Positions 28,676-38,111 of a stretch of 64,000 nucleotides of DNA are shown in pieces. The translations under genes were made by a program, and so were the position numbers. The DNA lies in the NCBI RefSeq assembly GCF_016894345.1, contig NZ_CP069798.1:1881385-1945384 (forward strand), written 5' to 3'. This DNA is from Paralysiella testudinis (GTDB lineage Bacteria > Pseudomonadota > Gammaproteobacteria > Burkholderiales > Neisseriaceae). Position 1 is the first letter of the stretch; the number at the start of each line of letters is the position of its first letter. Below the pieces are notes generated by a model. The model was given only the letters and a program-made list of their open reading frames with translations, was not told where the DNA came from and ran no database searches.

Positions 28676-30079
28676 ATGATCAGCATCGGCGATATTTTCA
28701 AAATCGGCTTGGGGCCGTCCAGCTCGCACACCGTCGGCCCCATGAAGGCGGCCGCGGCATTTGTTAGCACCTTGCAGCAACAAGGCTGCTTGGCGCAGGT
28801 GCAGCGCATTGCGGTGGAAATCTATGGCTCATTGGCACTCACCGGCATCGGCCACGGCACTTTTGACGCCGTGCTGCTGGGCTTGGAAGGCTCTTTGCCC
28901 CACAGCATCGATTTAAACGGCATTCCCGAGCGGTTGGCCCGCATCAACAACAGCGGCAGCCTGCACTTGCCCGACGGCCACGCGCTGCCGTTTGAAGTGG
29001 CGCGCGACTTGGTGGTGCGCATGGACGAAAGCCTGCCCAAACACCCCAACGGCCTGATTTTTACCGCTTACAACGCCGCTGAAGAATGCGTTTATCGCGA
29101 GGTTTATTATTCGGTGGGCGGCGGCTTTATCGTTACCGATGCCGAATTCGGCCAGCACGATGCCCACCCCACACCAGTGCCATACCCTTTCAGCAACGGC
29201 AACGAACTGTTTGCGCTGTGCCGCGAACACGGCCTGAGCGTGGCGGAATTGGTGTTGGCCAACGAAGCCGCGCTGGCCGGTTGCGATGCCGCTGAAATCA
29301 GCCGCCGCACCTTGGCGCTGGCACAAGTGATGTTCGACTGCGTTGAGCGCGGCCTGCACACCGACGGCACCTTACCCGGCGGCCTGCACGTACACCGCCG
29401 CGCGCCCAAGCTGGCGCAAAAGCTGCAAAAACTGCACGATGCCAACCAAGTGAACACCCACCTATGGCCGTTGGTGTACGCCATGGCGGTGAACGAAGAA
29501 AACGCCGCCGGCGGGCGCGTGGTCACCGCCCCCACCAATGGCGCGGCCGGTATTGTGCCGGCGGTATTGTCGTACTACCGCCGTTTTCACCCGCGCCAGA
29601 GTGATCAAGGCGTGGTGGATTTTCTGCTCACCGCCGGAGTGATCGGTATTCTGTATAAAACCAACGCTTCCATTTCCGGTGCCGATGTGGGCTGCCAAGG
29701 TGAAGTGGGCGTGGCCTGCTCTATGGCTGCCGGGGCCTATGCGGCGGTGAGCGGCGGCAGCTTGCGCCAAGTAGAAAACGCCGCCGAAATGGCAATGGAG
29801 CACCACCTAGGCCTCACTTGCGACCCGGTGGGCGGGCTGGTGCAAATCCCCTGCATTGAGCGCAACGGCATTGCTGCCGAAAAAGCGATTAAATTGGCCG
29901 GTTTGGCCTTGCTGGAAGATGGCGACCATCAAAAAGTAAGCTTGGATATGGTAATCCAAACCATGCTGCAAACCGGGCGCGATATGAAATCCACCTACAA
30001 AGAAACCTCTTTGGCCGGATTGGCCAGCACACTGAAGAAAAAAGCGGTGGCGGTATCGGTGCGGGTGGTGGAGTGTTAG
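28676..30079 (+). CDS. sdaA: L-serine ammonia-lyase, iron-sulfur, single-chain form
   Basis: Deaminates L-serine to pyruvate. 467 aa with beta and alpha parts in one chain. Starts [23 protein letters not shown], typical of the family. The [4Fe-4S] cysteines are in [15 protein letters not shown] and [18 protein letters not shown]. It is followed by a repeat-rich gap, so probably a single-gene transcript. Confidence 0.96.
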   Translation: MISIGDIFKIGLGPSSSHTVGPMKAAAAFVSTLQQQGCLAQVQRIAVEIYGSLALTGIGHGTFDAVLLGLEGSLPHSIDLNGIPERLARINNSGSLHLPDGHALPFEVARDLVVRMDESLPKHPNGLIFTAYNAAEECVYREVYYSVGGGFIVTDAEFGQHDAHPTPVPYPFSNGNELFALCREHGLSVAELVLANEAALAGCDAAEISRRTLALAQVMFDCVERGLHTDGTLPGGLHVHRRAPKLAQKLQKLHDANQVNTHLWPLVYAMAVNEENAAGGRVVTAPTNGAAGIVPAVLSYYRRFHPRQSDQGVVDFLLTAGVIGILYKTNASISGADVGCQGEVGVACSMAAGAYAAVSGGSLRQVENAAEMAMEHHLGLTCDPVGGLVQIPCIERNGIAAEKAIKLAGLALLEDGDHQKVSLDMVIQTMLQTGRDMKSTYKETSLAGLASTLKKKAVAVSVRVVEC

Positions 30080-30118
30080 AATCATGGGCTTGGGCTGCCT
30101 GAAACCTTAAACCCTATG

Positions 30119-30213
30119 TAGGTCGAATTCTTGAATCCGACGCTTGTTCGAAGAGCAAGGCATTTATGTTTTGGGCCTAAACGGCCAAATGTCGGATTCA
30201 AGAATCCGGCCTA
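30119..30213. repeat. 95-bp palindromic repeat with 23-bp arms
   Basis: Arms 30119-30141 and 30191-30213 are complementary at about 21 of 23 positions. They contain GAATTCTTGAATCCGAC and GTCGGATTCAAGAATCC. Part of the left arm and its flank recurs at 51105-51134, so this is a dispersed family. It lies between sdaA and the small gene at 30321. Confidence 0.7.
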
Positions 30214-30320
30214 CGCTGATAAACCAAACAGCCCTGTTCAGGAACAGCGTAACTAAGCTTTACAAAGGCTTTGGCCTATTCATACAAATACCTCACTCTT
30301 TTATTTCATAAGCCACCTTT

Positions 30321-30644
30321 ATGCATTATTTCACCATCAACAGTGAAGACAACCGCCATCTGGGCTTTTTGGTACTCATGGCCGACGATGAAAACGACAG
30401 CGCCGCCACCAGCGGCTGTTTTGCTGTTAAAGCCCAAGCCGAAATGGCCGACCAGCAAGCTTGTCCCGTTTTGTGGCGGGCATTGCACAAGCTCAGCGCC
30501 ATCAACCCCCTGTATTGGCAACAGCACGGCGATAGCGTGCGCCTGCTCGACAACAACGGCGAGCCCATCGGCCATTTGCAACAGCAACACCTCAAGCTCA
30601 ACGGCCAGCACTTTGTGCTGCAAGACCTCAGCGGAACCCTGTAA
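30321..30644 (+). CDS. Small conserved-looking protein of unknown function
   Basis: 107 aa, soluble, no signal or membrane segment, slightly acidic (MHYFTINSEDNRHLGFLVLM). Only 3 bp separate it from ccoS, so the three genes 30321-32173 probably form an operon. No domain recognised. An overlapping frame from 30271 is a shadow. Confidence 0.68.
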   Translation: MHYFTINSEDNRHLGFLVLMADDENDSAATSGCFAVKAQAEMADQQACPVLWRALHKLSAINPLYWQQHGDSVRLLDNNGEPIGHLQQQHLKLNGQHFVLQDLSGTL

Positions 30645-30647
30645 ACC

Positions 30648-30854
30648 ATGGAAAGCATCTACATTCTGATTCCCATCAGCATCATTTTGGCGTTTGTGAT
30701 CGGCTATTTTTTTTGGTGGTCGGGCAAAAGCGGCCAATTTGACGACTTGGAAGGCCCCGGCCACCGCATTTTAATGGACGACGATAAACCGCCGCAGCAA
30801 ACCAAACCAGCCGATACCCCGCCCGCCGATTCCGATACCACACCACGCCCATGA
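30648..30854 (+). CDS. ccoS: Cytochrome cbb3 oxidase maturation protein CcoS
   Basis: 68 aa. One N-terminal membrane segment (ESIYILIPISIILAFVIGYF) is followed by the diagnostic WWSGKSGQFDDLEGPGHRIL and MDDD. CcoS is needed for cofactor insertion into cbb3-type oxidase. The ccoNOP and ccoI genes usually near it are absent here. Its stop overlaps the next start (ATGA). Confidence 0.93.
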   Translation: MESIYILIPISIILAFVIGYFFWWSGKSGQFDDLEGPGHRILMDDDKPPQQTKPADTPPADSDTTPRP

Positions 30855-32173
30855 ACACACCGCTCCCGTCCGGCCAATTTGCCTTTGCCAAAAGCCGCCG
30901 TTTTGCACCGCTGTTTGCCACCCAGTTTTTGGGGGCGTTTAACGACAATTTATTCAAAACCGCACTGTTTGTGCTAATCAGTTTTTACGGCCTTGGCCAA
31001 AACAGCGTGCTGCCCGCCAGCCAAATGCTCAATTTGGGCGCCATGCTGTTTATTCTGCCTTATTTCCTGTTTTCCGCCATCTCCGGTCAGCTCAGCACCA
31101 AATACGACAAAGCCGTGCTCGCGCGCATCATAAAGGGTATGGAAGTGCTGATTATGGCGCTGGCGGCGGTGGGCTTTTGGCTGCAATCGGTGGTTTTGCT
31201 GTTGCTGTGCCTGTTTTTGATGGGGATGCAGTCCACCCTGTTCGGCCCGCTCAAATACGCCATTTTGCCCGACTATCTGCGTGAAAAAGAGCTGCTGGCA
31301 GGCAACAGCCTGATTGAAAGCGGCACTTTTTTGGCCATTTTATTTGGTCAAATTCTCGGCACCATCGTGGCCGGCGCACCGGCAGGCGTGGTGATTGCGC
31401 TGATTATGCTGGTGGCGCTGCTGGGGCAAGCCAGCAGCCTGTATATGCCGCGCGTGGCCGCCAAAGCCCCCGATACCCGCGTCGACCCGCACATCGTGCG
31501 CAGCACCTTCGATTTGCTGCGCCAAACCCGCGCCCAGCCGCCGCTGTGGGTGGCGATTATCGGCATTTCCTGGTTTTGGTTTATCGGCTCGGTGTACACC
31601 ACCCAACTGCCCACCTTCACCCGCCTGCATCTGGGCGGCAATGAAAATGTGTTCAACCTAATGCTCACCCTGTTTTCATTGGGCATCGGCAGCGGCTCGA
31701 TTATTTGCGCCAAGCTCAGCCATCAGCGCCTGCATTTGGGGCTGATTGTGCCGGGCACCGTGGGCATGAGCCTGTTCGGCCTGCTGTTGGTGTGGCTCAC
31801 CCACGGCCAACATTACAGCGAAACCGCCGGTATCTTCACCTTTTTGGCACAAGGCAATGCTTGGGCGGTGATGCTCACCATTACCCTGATTGGCTTTTGC
31901 GGCGGCTTTTTCTCGGTGCCGCTGTACACCTGGCTGCAAACCGCCAGCAGCGACACCTTCCGCGCCCACGCCGTTGCCGCCAACAATATTGTAAACGGCC
32001 TGTTTATGGTGGTGGCCGCCCTGCTCAGCGCCTTGCTGATTTGGCTGTTCGACAGCATCACCCTGCTCTATTTAATTGTGGCCATCGGCAATATCTTGAT
32101 TTTGGGCTATTTATGGCGCTACGGCACGGCAGTGCGCGAAGATGTATTGGCGTTTTGGCGTGGGCGTAAATAA
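30851..32173 (+). CDS. MFS transporter resembling lysophospholipid transporter LplT
   Basis: 440 aa with about 12 membrane segments. The opening FAPLFATQFLGAFNDNLFKTAL and MGMQSTLFGPLKYAILPDYL are hallmarks of the LplT/Aas-type MFS branch, which flips lysophospholipids at the inner membrane. There is no fused acyltransferase domain. Translation is probably coupled to ccoS by the 4-base overlap. Substrate assignment is inferred from family only. Confidence 0.82.
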   Translation: MNTPLPSGQFAFAKSRRFAPLFATQFLGAFNDNLFKTALFVLISFYGLGQNSVLPASQMLNLGAMLFILPYFLFSAISGQLSTKYDKAVLARIIKGMEVLIMALAAVGFWLQSVVLLLLCLFLMGMQSTLFGPLKYAILPDYLREKELLAGNSLIESGTFLAILFGQILGTIVAGAPAGVVIALIMLVALLGQASSLYMPRVAAKAPDTRVDPHIVRSTFDLLRQTRAQPPLWVAIIGISWFWFIGSVYTTQLPTFTRLHLGGNENVFNLMLTLFSLGIGSGSIICAKLSHQRLHLGLIVPGTVGMSLFGLLLVWLTHGQHYSETAGIFTFLAQGNAWAVMLTITLIGFCGGFFSVPLYTWLQTASSDTFRAHAVAANNIVNGLFMVVAALLSALLIWLFDSITLLYLIVAIGNILILGYLWRYGTAVREDVLAFWRGRK

Positions 32174-32629
32174 GGTTTCAGGCAGCCTTTGGTAAGTAGT
32201 CAGTTAATTCCGTAAGTCGATTCAGTGCATACATGCGGTTACCGCGCGTTATCTAAACGTAACTGCATCTTCTTGATAAACAAGCAGCCCCGCATCAGCG
32301 ATGATGCGGGGCTTTGTTATGGCATTTGCGCCAACCAAAACGGCCACCGCCTTTGCGGGTGCGGCATGAGTGAGTTTTACGAAAATCTGCGTCTGCCGAT
32401 TTTACCGCCGTACGCCCTAGTCGAAAGAATTAGCCGCGCTGCCAATTCGGCTTAGTGGCGTCTATGCCGATGCTGTGCCATCCACCCCATTCATGCCAAT
32501 CGGCAATGTTTCCCTATAAGGGTAAGTTACGGTCTGGGCGCTGATGAGTGGCGTTCAGATAAAAACCGTATTGCGCTCCTGCTTGAACATCAGGAAATGC
32601 GCCGATAAAACCAGGAAAGGATGGGGCAC
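32174..32629. other. Intergenic region before narK1
   Basis: A DUS is at the start. A strong terminator is at 32286-32313. Beyond it is a stretch with a 29-codon frame from ATG 32366 (MSEFYENLRLPILPPYALVE) that resembles protein but has no ribosome site or known family; it may be a relic. No perfect FNR box was found upstream of narK1. Confidence 0.45.
32286..32316 (+). terminator. Terminator after the ccoS operon
   Basis: AGCCCCGCATCA pairs perfectly with TGATGCGGGGCT across a GCGA loop, followed by TTGTT. Confidence 0.82.
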
Positions 32630-33856
32630 ATGGCCTCGGAAACCTATAAACGCTATTCTGTGCTGTTTGCCAGCACTTTGTCTTTTACCGTCTGCTTTAT
32701 GATTTGGATGATGCTGGCGGTGGTGGGGATTCCGGTAAAGCAGCAGTTGGGGCTGTCTGAAACCGAATTCGGTATTTTGGCGGCCACGCCGGTGTTGTCC
32801 GGCTCGCTGATTCGGGTGCCTTTGGGCATCTGGACCGACCGCTACGGCGGCCGTATTGTGCTGTTTTTGCTGATGGTGGCTTGTGTACCGGCAATTTTTC
32901 TGATGCAGTATGCCAGCTCGTTTTGGCATTTTCTGCTGATTGGCTTGGTGATGGGCTTGGCCGGGGGCTCGTTTTCGGTGGGCACGCCCTATGTGGCACG
33001 CTGGTTTCCCAAAAATCAGCAAGGTTTGGCGATGGGGATTTTTGGCGCAGGCAATGCCGGCAGTGCGGTGAATAAATTTGTGGCACCGGCCTTAATTGCC
33101 TACGGCACTTGGCACTTTGTGCCCACCGTGTATGCCGCGGTAATGCTGGGCACGGCCATTTTGTTTTGGTTTATGAGCTATAGCGATCCCAAACATTTGG
33201 TGTCTTCAAAAGTATCGCTTAAAGAACAGCTGGCCTTGCTGAAAGACCCGGGCGTGCTGCGCTACAGCCAATATTACTCGGTGGTGTTCGGCGGCTATGT
33301 GGCGCTGGCGCTGTGGATGACCAAATACTATGTGGGCGAATACGGCTTAAGCTTGCAAACGGCGGCTTTTCTGGCGGCTTGCTTCTCGCTGCCGGGCGGG
33401 GTGTTGCGCGCGGTGGGCGGTTATTTATCCGACAAATACGGTGCTTACAAGGTAACTTGGGCGGTGATGTGGGTGTGCTGGGTGTGCTTCTTTATTTTGT
33501 CTTACCCGCAAACCGAAATGGTATTGCACACCAAAAACGGCCCTATGGGTATGCACATCGGCTTGAATGTGGTGGTGTTTACGGTGTTGATGTTCACCGT
33601 GGGCGTGGCCATGGCGGTGGGTAAGGCGTCGGTGTTTAAATTTGTGGCCGACGACTACCCCACCAATATCGGTGCCGTGTCCGGCGTAGTGGGGCTGGCG
33701 GGCGGCTTGGGCGGCTTTTTGCTGCCGATTATGTTCGGCATGCTCGAAGACGCCACCGGCATCCGCTCCACTTCGTTTATGCTGCTGTACGGCACGGTGT
33801 GCGTGTCGTTGATTTGGATGCACTTTTCATTTAAGGCCAAGCGCACCACGGCCTAA
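32630..33856 (+). CDS. narK1: Nitrate/nitrite transporter, NarK1 type
   Basis: MFS carrier, 408 aa from ATG 32630, with 12 membrane segments. The nitrate-porter signatures are AGNAGSAVNKFVAPALIAYG in helix 5 and GLAGGLGGFLLPIMFG in helix 11. The shorter NarK1 form usually acts as a nitrate-proton symporter. ATG 32630 is preferred over 32621 because AGGAAAGG is 8 bases upstream. Together with narK2 it fits import of nitrate and export of nitrite in nitrate respiration. Confidence 0.9.
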   Translation: MASETYKRYSVLFASTLSFTVCFMIWMMLAVVGIPVKQQLGLSETEFGILAATPVLSGSLIRVPLGIWTDRYGGRIVLFLLMVACVPAIFLMQYASSFWHFLLIGLVMGLAGGSFSVGTPYVARWFPKNQQGLAMGIFGAGNAGSAVNKFVAPALIAYGTWHFVPTVYAAVMLGTAILFWFMSYSDPKHLVSSKVSLKEQLALLKDPGVLRYSQYYSVVFGGYVALALWMTKYYVGEYGLSLQTAAFLAACFSLPGGVLRAVGGYLSDKYGAYKVTWAVMWVCWVCFFILSYPQTEMVLHTKNGPMGMHIGLNVVVFTVLMFTVGVAMAVGKASVFKFVADDYPTNIGAVSGVVGLAGGLGGFLLPIMFGMLEDATGIRSTSFMLLYGTVCVSLIWMHFSFKAKRTTA

Positions 33857-33964
33857 TTGAAGGCTGCCTGAAAACAATGGCTGTTTTCAGGCAGCTTATC
33901 CCCACAACCGCCATACCCCTCTTTTTCTTTTCAGGTAGCCTTAAGCGCTGCCGGGAGCATGATT

Positions 33965-35344
33965 ATGTCGTACTTAATTCAACACTGGCAGCCGGAAGAC
34001 AAAGACTTCTGGCAAAAAACCGGTAAAAAAGTGGCCACCCGCAATTTGTGGATTTCCATTCCCGCCTTGCTGCTGGCTTTTGCCGTGTGGCAGGTGTGGA
34101 GCGTGGCGGTGGTAAACCTGCCCAATATCGGCTTTCAATACAGCCCCAACCAATTGTTTTGGCTGGCGGCACTGCCCGCCTTATCGGGCGCCACCTTGCG
34201 GATTTTCTACTCGTTTATGGTGCCGATTTTCGGTGGCCGTAAGTGGACGGCCTTGTCTACCGCCAGCTTGCTGCTGCCCGCCATCGGCTTGGGCTTTGCG
34301 GTACAAAACCCCAATACCAGCTACATCACCATGATGATATTGGCGCTGCTGTGCGGCTTTGGCGGCGGCAACTTTTCCTCCAGCATGGCCAACATCAGCT
34401 TTTTCTTTCCCAAGGCGGCCAAAGGCACGGCTTTGGGGCTGAATGCGGGCCTGGGCAACTTGGGTGTATCAGTGGTGCAATTTGTGGTGCCGCTGATTAT
34501 CACCGCCGGGGTATTTGGTGCCTTGGGCGGCGAGCCGCAAACTTGGGTGAAAGGCGACGCCACCAAACAAATGTGGCTGCAAAACGCCGGTTTTATCTGG
34601 GTGCCGTTTATTATTCTGGCCACCATTGCCGCTTGGTTTGGCATGAACGATTTGGCCAGCGCCAAAGCCAGTTTTAAAGACCAAGCGGTGATTTTCAGCC
34701 GCAAGCACAACTGGATTATGTGCATTCTGTATCTGGGCACTTTCGGCTCATTTATCGGCTTTGCCGCCGGTTTCCCCTTGCTGATTAAAAGCCAGTTCAG
34801 CGGCATCGACCCGGTAAAATACGCCTTTTTCGGCCCCTTGGTGGGCGCACTGGCGCGCCCCTTTGGCGGCTGGCTGGCCGACAAATTGGGCGGTGCCAAA
34901 ATCACCCAAATCGTGTTTATCGGCATGATGGTGGCCGTGGTGGGTGTGTTGATGTTCTTGCCCACCGATGGCGTGGGCGGCAACTTCTGGGGCTTTTTCG
35001 CCTGCTTCTTGGCCTTGTTTGCCCTTACCGGCATCGGCAACGGCTCTACCTTTATGCAGGTGCCGGTGATTTTCCTCAATATGCACCAGCAGTTTGCCCG
35101 CCAAGGGCAAGTGAGTGAAGAGCAAGCACGGCTGGACGCCACCAAAGAAGGCGCAGCGGTGATTGGCTTTACCGCGGCATTTGCGGCCTACGGCGGCTTC
35201 TTTATCCCCAAAAGCTACGGTACCTCGATTGCCCTTACCGGTAGCGTGAATGCCGCACTGATTGGCTTTATCGTGTTTTATGCGTTGTGCGCCGGGTTGA
35301 ACTGGTGGTATTACGCCCGCAAAAATGCCGAGGCCAAATGTTGA
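33965..35344 (+). CDS. narK2: Nitrate/nitrite transporter, NarK2 type
   Basis: 459 aa MFS protein. Longer than NarK1, with GFGGGNFSSSMANISFFFPK and NAGLGNLGVSVVQFVVPL in helices 4-5 and AAFAAYGGFFIPKSYG in helix 11. NarK2 members usually exchange nitrate for nitrite. Start 33965 has GGGAG 7 bases upstream; 33959 is too close. Moco genes follow after a DUS terminator; narGHJI does not. Confidence 0.9.
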   Translation: MSYLIQHWQPEDKDFWQKTGKKVATRNLWISIPALLLAFAVWQVWSVAVVNLPNIGFQYSPNQLFWLAALPALSGATLRIFYSFMVPIFGGRKWTALSTASLLLPAIGLGFAVQNPNTSYITMMILALLCGFGGGNFSSSMANISFFFPKAAKGTALGLNAGLGNLGVSVVQFVVPLIITAGVFGALGGEPQTWVKGDATKQMWLQNAGFIWVPFIILATIAAWFGMNDLASAKASFKDQAVIFSRKHNWIMCILYLGTFGSFIGFAAGFPLLIKSQFSGIDPVKYAFFGPLVGALARPFGGWLADKLGGAKITQIVFIGMMVAVVGVLMFLPTDGVGGNFWGFFACFLALFALTGIGNGSTFMQVPVIFLNMHQQFARQGQVSEEQARLDATKEGAAVIGFTAAFAAYGGFFIPKSYGTSIALTGSVNAALIGFIVFYALCAGLNWWYYARKNAEAKC

Positions 35345-35366
35345 TTTAAGTGTGTTGCTTATCGTT

Positions 35367-35415
35367 TAAAAGGCTGCCTGAAACCATGATATATAAGGTT
35401 TCAGGCAGCCTTTTA
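35367..35415 (+). terminator. DUS-pair terminator after narK2
   Basis: 19-bp perfect arms (35367-35385 with 35397-35415) containing the DUS core; it separates narK2 from the Moco genes. Confidence 0.78.
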
Positions 35416-35687
35416 TTGCCTATTCGATAAATAAGAAATCTGGCCGCCGGGGGCAATATGGATTAAAATTCATCGCCCTCAAACACGCTGCCGCCCCCAC
35501 CAAAATAACTAGAGCGGCTAAGGCAGATGCACAATGCAACCTATGCCTTTGCACCCGCCGCGGCTGCTTTGGTGGCATTGCACTACCTTGCCCGGCTATT
35601 TATGATGTAGCACATCATCTGTTGGGCGCATACCCAAACCCCAATCATTTGAACTGGGTAGCACCGCACACACCAAAAGGAATCACC
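35416..35687 (+). promoter_or_regulatory. Leader region of the Moco operon with a 7-bp palindrome
   Basis: No gene. ATGATGT (35602-35608) and ACATCAT (35612-35618) form a perfect inverted repeat 70 bp before moeA, a possible operator for an unknown regulator. It does not match the TTGAT-N4-ATCAA FNR spacing. No moco riboswitch was recognised by eye. Confidence 0.35.
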
Positions 35688-36914
35688 ATGGCACTCACCG
35701 CCGTTGCCGAACTGCAAGCCTTAATCGCCGCCAAAATCAGCCATGACCGACAATTGCCCGACATCGAGCAAGTGCCGGTGGCCGAGGCGGCTGGGCGGGT
35801 GTTGGCCGCAGACGCGGTGTCGGCCATCAACATCCCCAATGCCGATATTTCCGCCATGGACGGCTACGCCCTGCCCGCCGCCGCCGCTGCAGGCAGCCAA
35901 TGGCAGCTGATGGGTGAAGCGGTGGCGGGTAAGGCTTTTGTCGGAGAAGTGCCGGATAATGGCTGCGTGCGCATCATGACCGGCGCCGTGGTGCCTGCGG
36001 CCTGCTGCTGTGTGGTGCTGCAAGAAAATGTGCGCGCCGATGATAAGGGCATTACCCTCAATGCCGACATCGGCGAGCGCGCCAATATTCGCTACACGGG
36101 TGAAGAAGTGGCCGCGGGCGACACCGTATTGCTGGCCGGGCGCATTCTGCGTGATGCCGATGTGATGCTGCTGGCCGCGCTGGGCTTTGCCCAAGTGCCG
36201 GTATACCGCAAAATCAAAGTGGCGATTATGTCCACCGGCAATGAATTGCACGAGCCGGGCACACACATCAGCGGTGCCGACCAAATTTACGACAGCAACC
36301 GCCACACCTTGATGGCACGCCTGCAAAAACTGCCGGTGGAAATTATCGATTTGGGCTGCGTGCAAGACGATTTGGAAGGCGTGTTGCACACATTAGACCA
36401 AGCCGCCCACATGGCCGATGTGGTGATTAGCTCCGGCGGCGTTTCGGTGGGCGATTACGATTTTATGCGCGAGGCGGTAATCCGCTTGGGCGCGATTCAC
36501 CACTATAAAGTGGCCATCAAACCGGGCAAGCCTTTTGTGTTCGGGCGCATGTTTAAAACTTGGTATTTCGGCCTGCCCGGCAATCCGGTGTCCGGCTTTG
36601 TCGGTTTTGACGTATTTTTAAAAGCCGCACTGTGGCAATTGTGCGGTGCAGTAGAAATACCCGAGCCGCTGCGTTTTAATGCCATCTTGGCACAGCCGCT
36701 GAAAAAATCACCCGGGCGCACCGATTTCCAACGCGCCATTATCCAGCAACAGCCGGACGGCACTTGGCTGGCCGAGCCTGCCGGAGCGCAAGATTCACAC
36801 CGCGTGTGGGGCGTGAGCCGTGCCAACGCCTATGTGATTTTAGCGCCGGAAAGCGGCAACCTGCCCGCCGGTGCCAGCGTAACCGTACAACCTTTTGCGG
36901 ACGCCTGCTTATGA
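35688..36914 (+). CDS. moeA: Molybdopterin molybdotransferase
   Basis: Inserts molybdenum into adenylated molybdopterin. 408 aa with family motif AMDGYALP at residues 56-62, the MIMTGAVVP-like loop (RIMTGAVVPA), SSGGVSVGDYDF and KIPGKP-like IKPGKPFVFG plus GLPGNPVSG. ATG 35688 has AAAGGA upstream; the frame is open to 35622. The last four bases overlap moaA (ATGA). Confidence 0.95.
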   Translation: MALTAVAELQALIAAKISHDRQLPDIEQVPVAEAAGRVLAADAVSAINIPNADISAMDGYALPAAAAAGSQWQLMGEAVAGKAFVGEVPDNGCVRIMTGAVVPAACCCVVLQENVRADDKGITLNADIGERANIRYTGEEVAAGDTVLLAGRILRDADVMLLAALGFAQVPVYRKIKVAIMSTGNELHEPGTHISGADQIYDSNRHTLMARLQKLPVEIIDLGCVQDDLEGVLHTLDQAAHMADVVISSGGVSVGDYDFMREAVIRLGAIHHYKVAIKPGKPFVFGRMFKTWYFGLPGNPVSGFVGFDVFLKAALWQLCGAVEIPEPLRFNAILAQPLKKSPGRTDFQRAIIQQQPDGTWLAEPAGAQDSHRVWGVSRANAYVILAPESGNLPAGASVTVQPFADACL

Positions 36915-37888
36915 AACCGCTCACCGACCCCTTCAACCGCCGCCTCAGCTACTTGCGCTTATCGGTTACCGATTTGTGCAACTACCGCTGCAACTACTGC
37001 CTGCCCAACGGCTATCAGGGCAAAGCCAAACCAGATGAGCTGAGCTTGGCCGAAATCAGCACCTTGGTGCGCGTGTTTGCCGCCAGCGGCACCCGCAAAA
37101 TCCGTCTCACCGGCGGCGAGCCCACCTTGCGCCGTGATTTGGCCGACATCATCGCCGTGTGCAAAGCGCAGCCGCAAATCGAGAGCGTGGCGCTCACCAC
37201 CAATGCCTTCAAATTGGCCAAGCTGTTTCCGACCTACCGCGCCGCCGGGCTGGATAAGCTCAACATCAGCATCGACAGCTTCGACCCCGACACTTTTTTT
37301 GAAATCACCGGCAAACGCGAAGGCGCCAATATCTTGCGCGCGCTCGACGGCCTGCTGGAAGACGGTTTTTACCCCATCAAAATCAACACCCTGCTGCTGC
37401 GCCGCCACGCCGAGCGCACCGTGCCCGATGCCTTGCGCTTTGTGCGCAGCCGCCCGGTAACCCTGCGTTTTATCGAACTGATGCAAACCCGCGATAACTT
37501 CGGCTTTTTCAACCAGCAACATTTGTCGGCCGCCGCCATCGAAGCCGAATTGATCGAACAAGGCTGGCAGCTCTTGCCCGCCCAAGCCCACGCCGGCCCG
37601 GCGCGCGAATACCGCCACCGCGATTTTGCCGGCGGCATCGGCTTTATCGCCCCCTACAGCAAAGATTTCTGCCGCAGCTGCAACCGCTTACGCGTTACCG
37701 CCCAAGGCAAAATGCACCTATGCCTGTTTGGCGGCGTGGCCTACGACTTGCGCCCCTATTTACAACAAGGCGACGATGCCGCCTTGCAACAACACCTGCA
37801 TCAATTGATGGCCGAAAAACCGGAACACCATTTCCTGCATGAAAAAAAAGTGGGGCTGATTCGCGATTTATCGATGATTGGCGGCTAA
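36911..37888 (+). CDS. moaA: GTP 3',8-cyclase (radical SAM)
   Basis: First Moco step, converting GTP to the cyclised precursor with MoaC. 325 aa. Radical-SAM cluster C23, C27, C30 (CNYRCNYC). A second cluster has C254, C257 and C271 (CRSCNRLRVTAQGKMHLC), and the required C-terminal double glycine is present (MIGG). The start overlaps the moeA stop; the longer open frame reaches 36764 but runs inside moeA. Confidence 0.96.
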   Translation: MKPLTDPFNRRLSYLRLSVTDLCNYRCNYCLPNGYQGKAKPDELSLAEISTLVRVFAASGTRKIRLTGGEPTLRRDLADIIAVCKAQPQIESVALTTNAFKLAKLFPTYRAAGLDKLNISIDSFDPDTFFEITGKREGANILRALDGLLEDGFYPIKINTLLLRRHAERTVPDALRFVRSRPVTLRFIELMQTRDNFGFFNQQHLSAAAIEAELIEQGWQLLPAQAHAGPAREYRHRDFAGGIGFIAPYSKDFCRSCNRLRVTAQGKMHLCLFGGVAYDLRPYLQQGDDAALQQHLHQLMAEKPEHHFLHEKKVGLIRDLSMIGG

Positions 37889-37941
37889 GCAAAAAGGCTG
37901 CCTGAAAACAAAAAACAGCCTCAGGCAGCCCTTTCGAGAAT

Positions 37942-38009
37942 GCATAGGATGTGCCTTGGCGCATCAGGCTAAGAACAATAAAGCCGATGCGCCAAGGCAC
38001 ATCCTATGC
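37942..38009. repeat. Perfect 24-bp inverted repeat between moaA and mobA
   Basis: Arms at 37942-37965 and 37986-38009 are exact complements (GCATAGGATGTGCC at the left edge) around a 20-base loop. DUS copies lie on both sides. It could form a long hairpin in the transcript or be a small mobile element. Confidence 0.8.
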
Positions 38010-38111
38010 TGTATCTTAAGCATCTTAACTAAAATTACGTACCTGTTTATCAAGGCTGCCTGAAAAATTTAAACCCCGCCTTTCAGGCAGCCCAATCCGA
38101 TTAAACCCGCC

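Noticed and set aside
32225..32455. 76-codon frame upstream of narK1
   Set aside because: Passes through a strong terminator; only its last 29 codons look protein-like, so not called as a gene.
35416..35687. Molybdenum cofactor riboswitch before moeA
   Set aside because: The expected conserved helices could not be aligned by eye; only a short palindrome is present.
36764..36910. Upstream extension of moaA
   Set aside because: It lies inside moeA in another frame, while ATG 36911 gives the standard MoaA N-terminus and the usual 4-base overlap.
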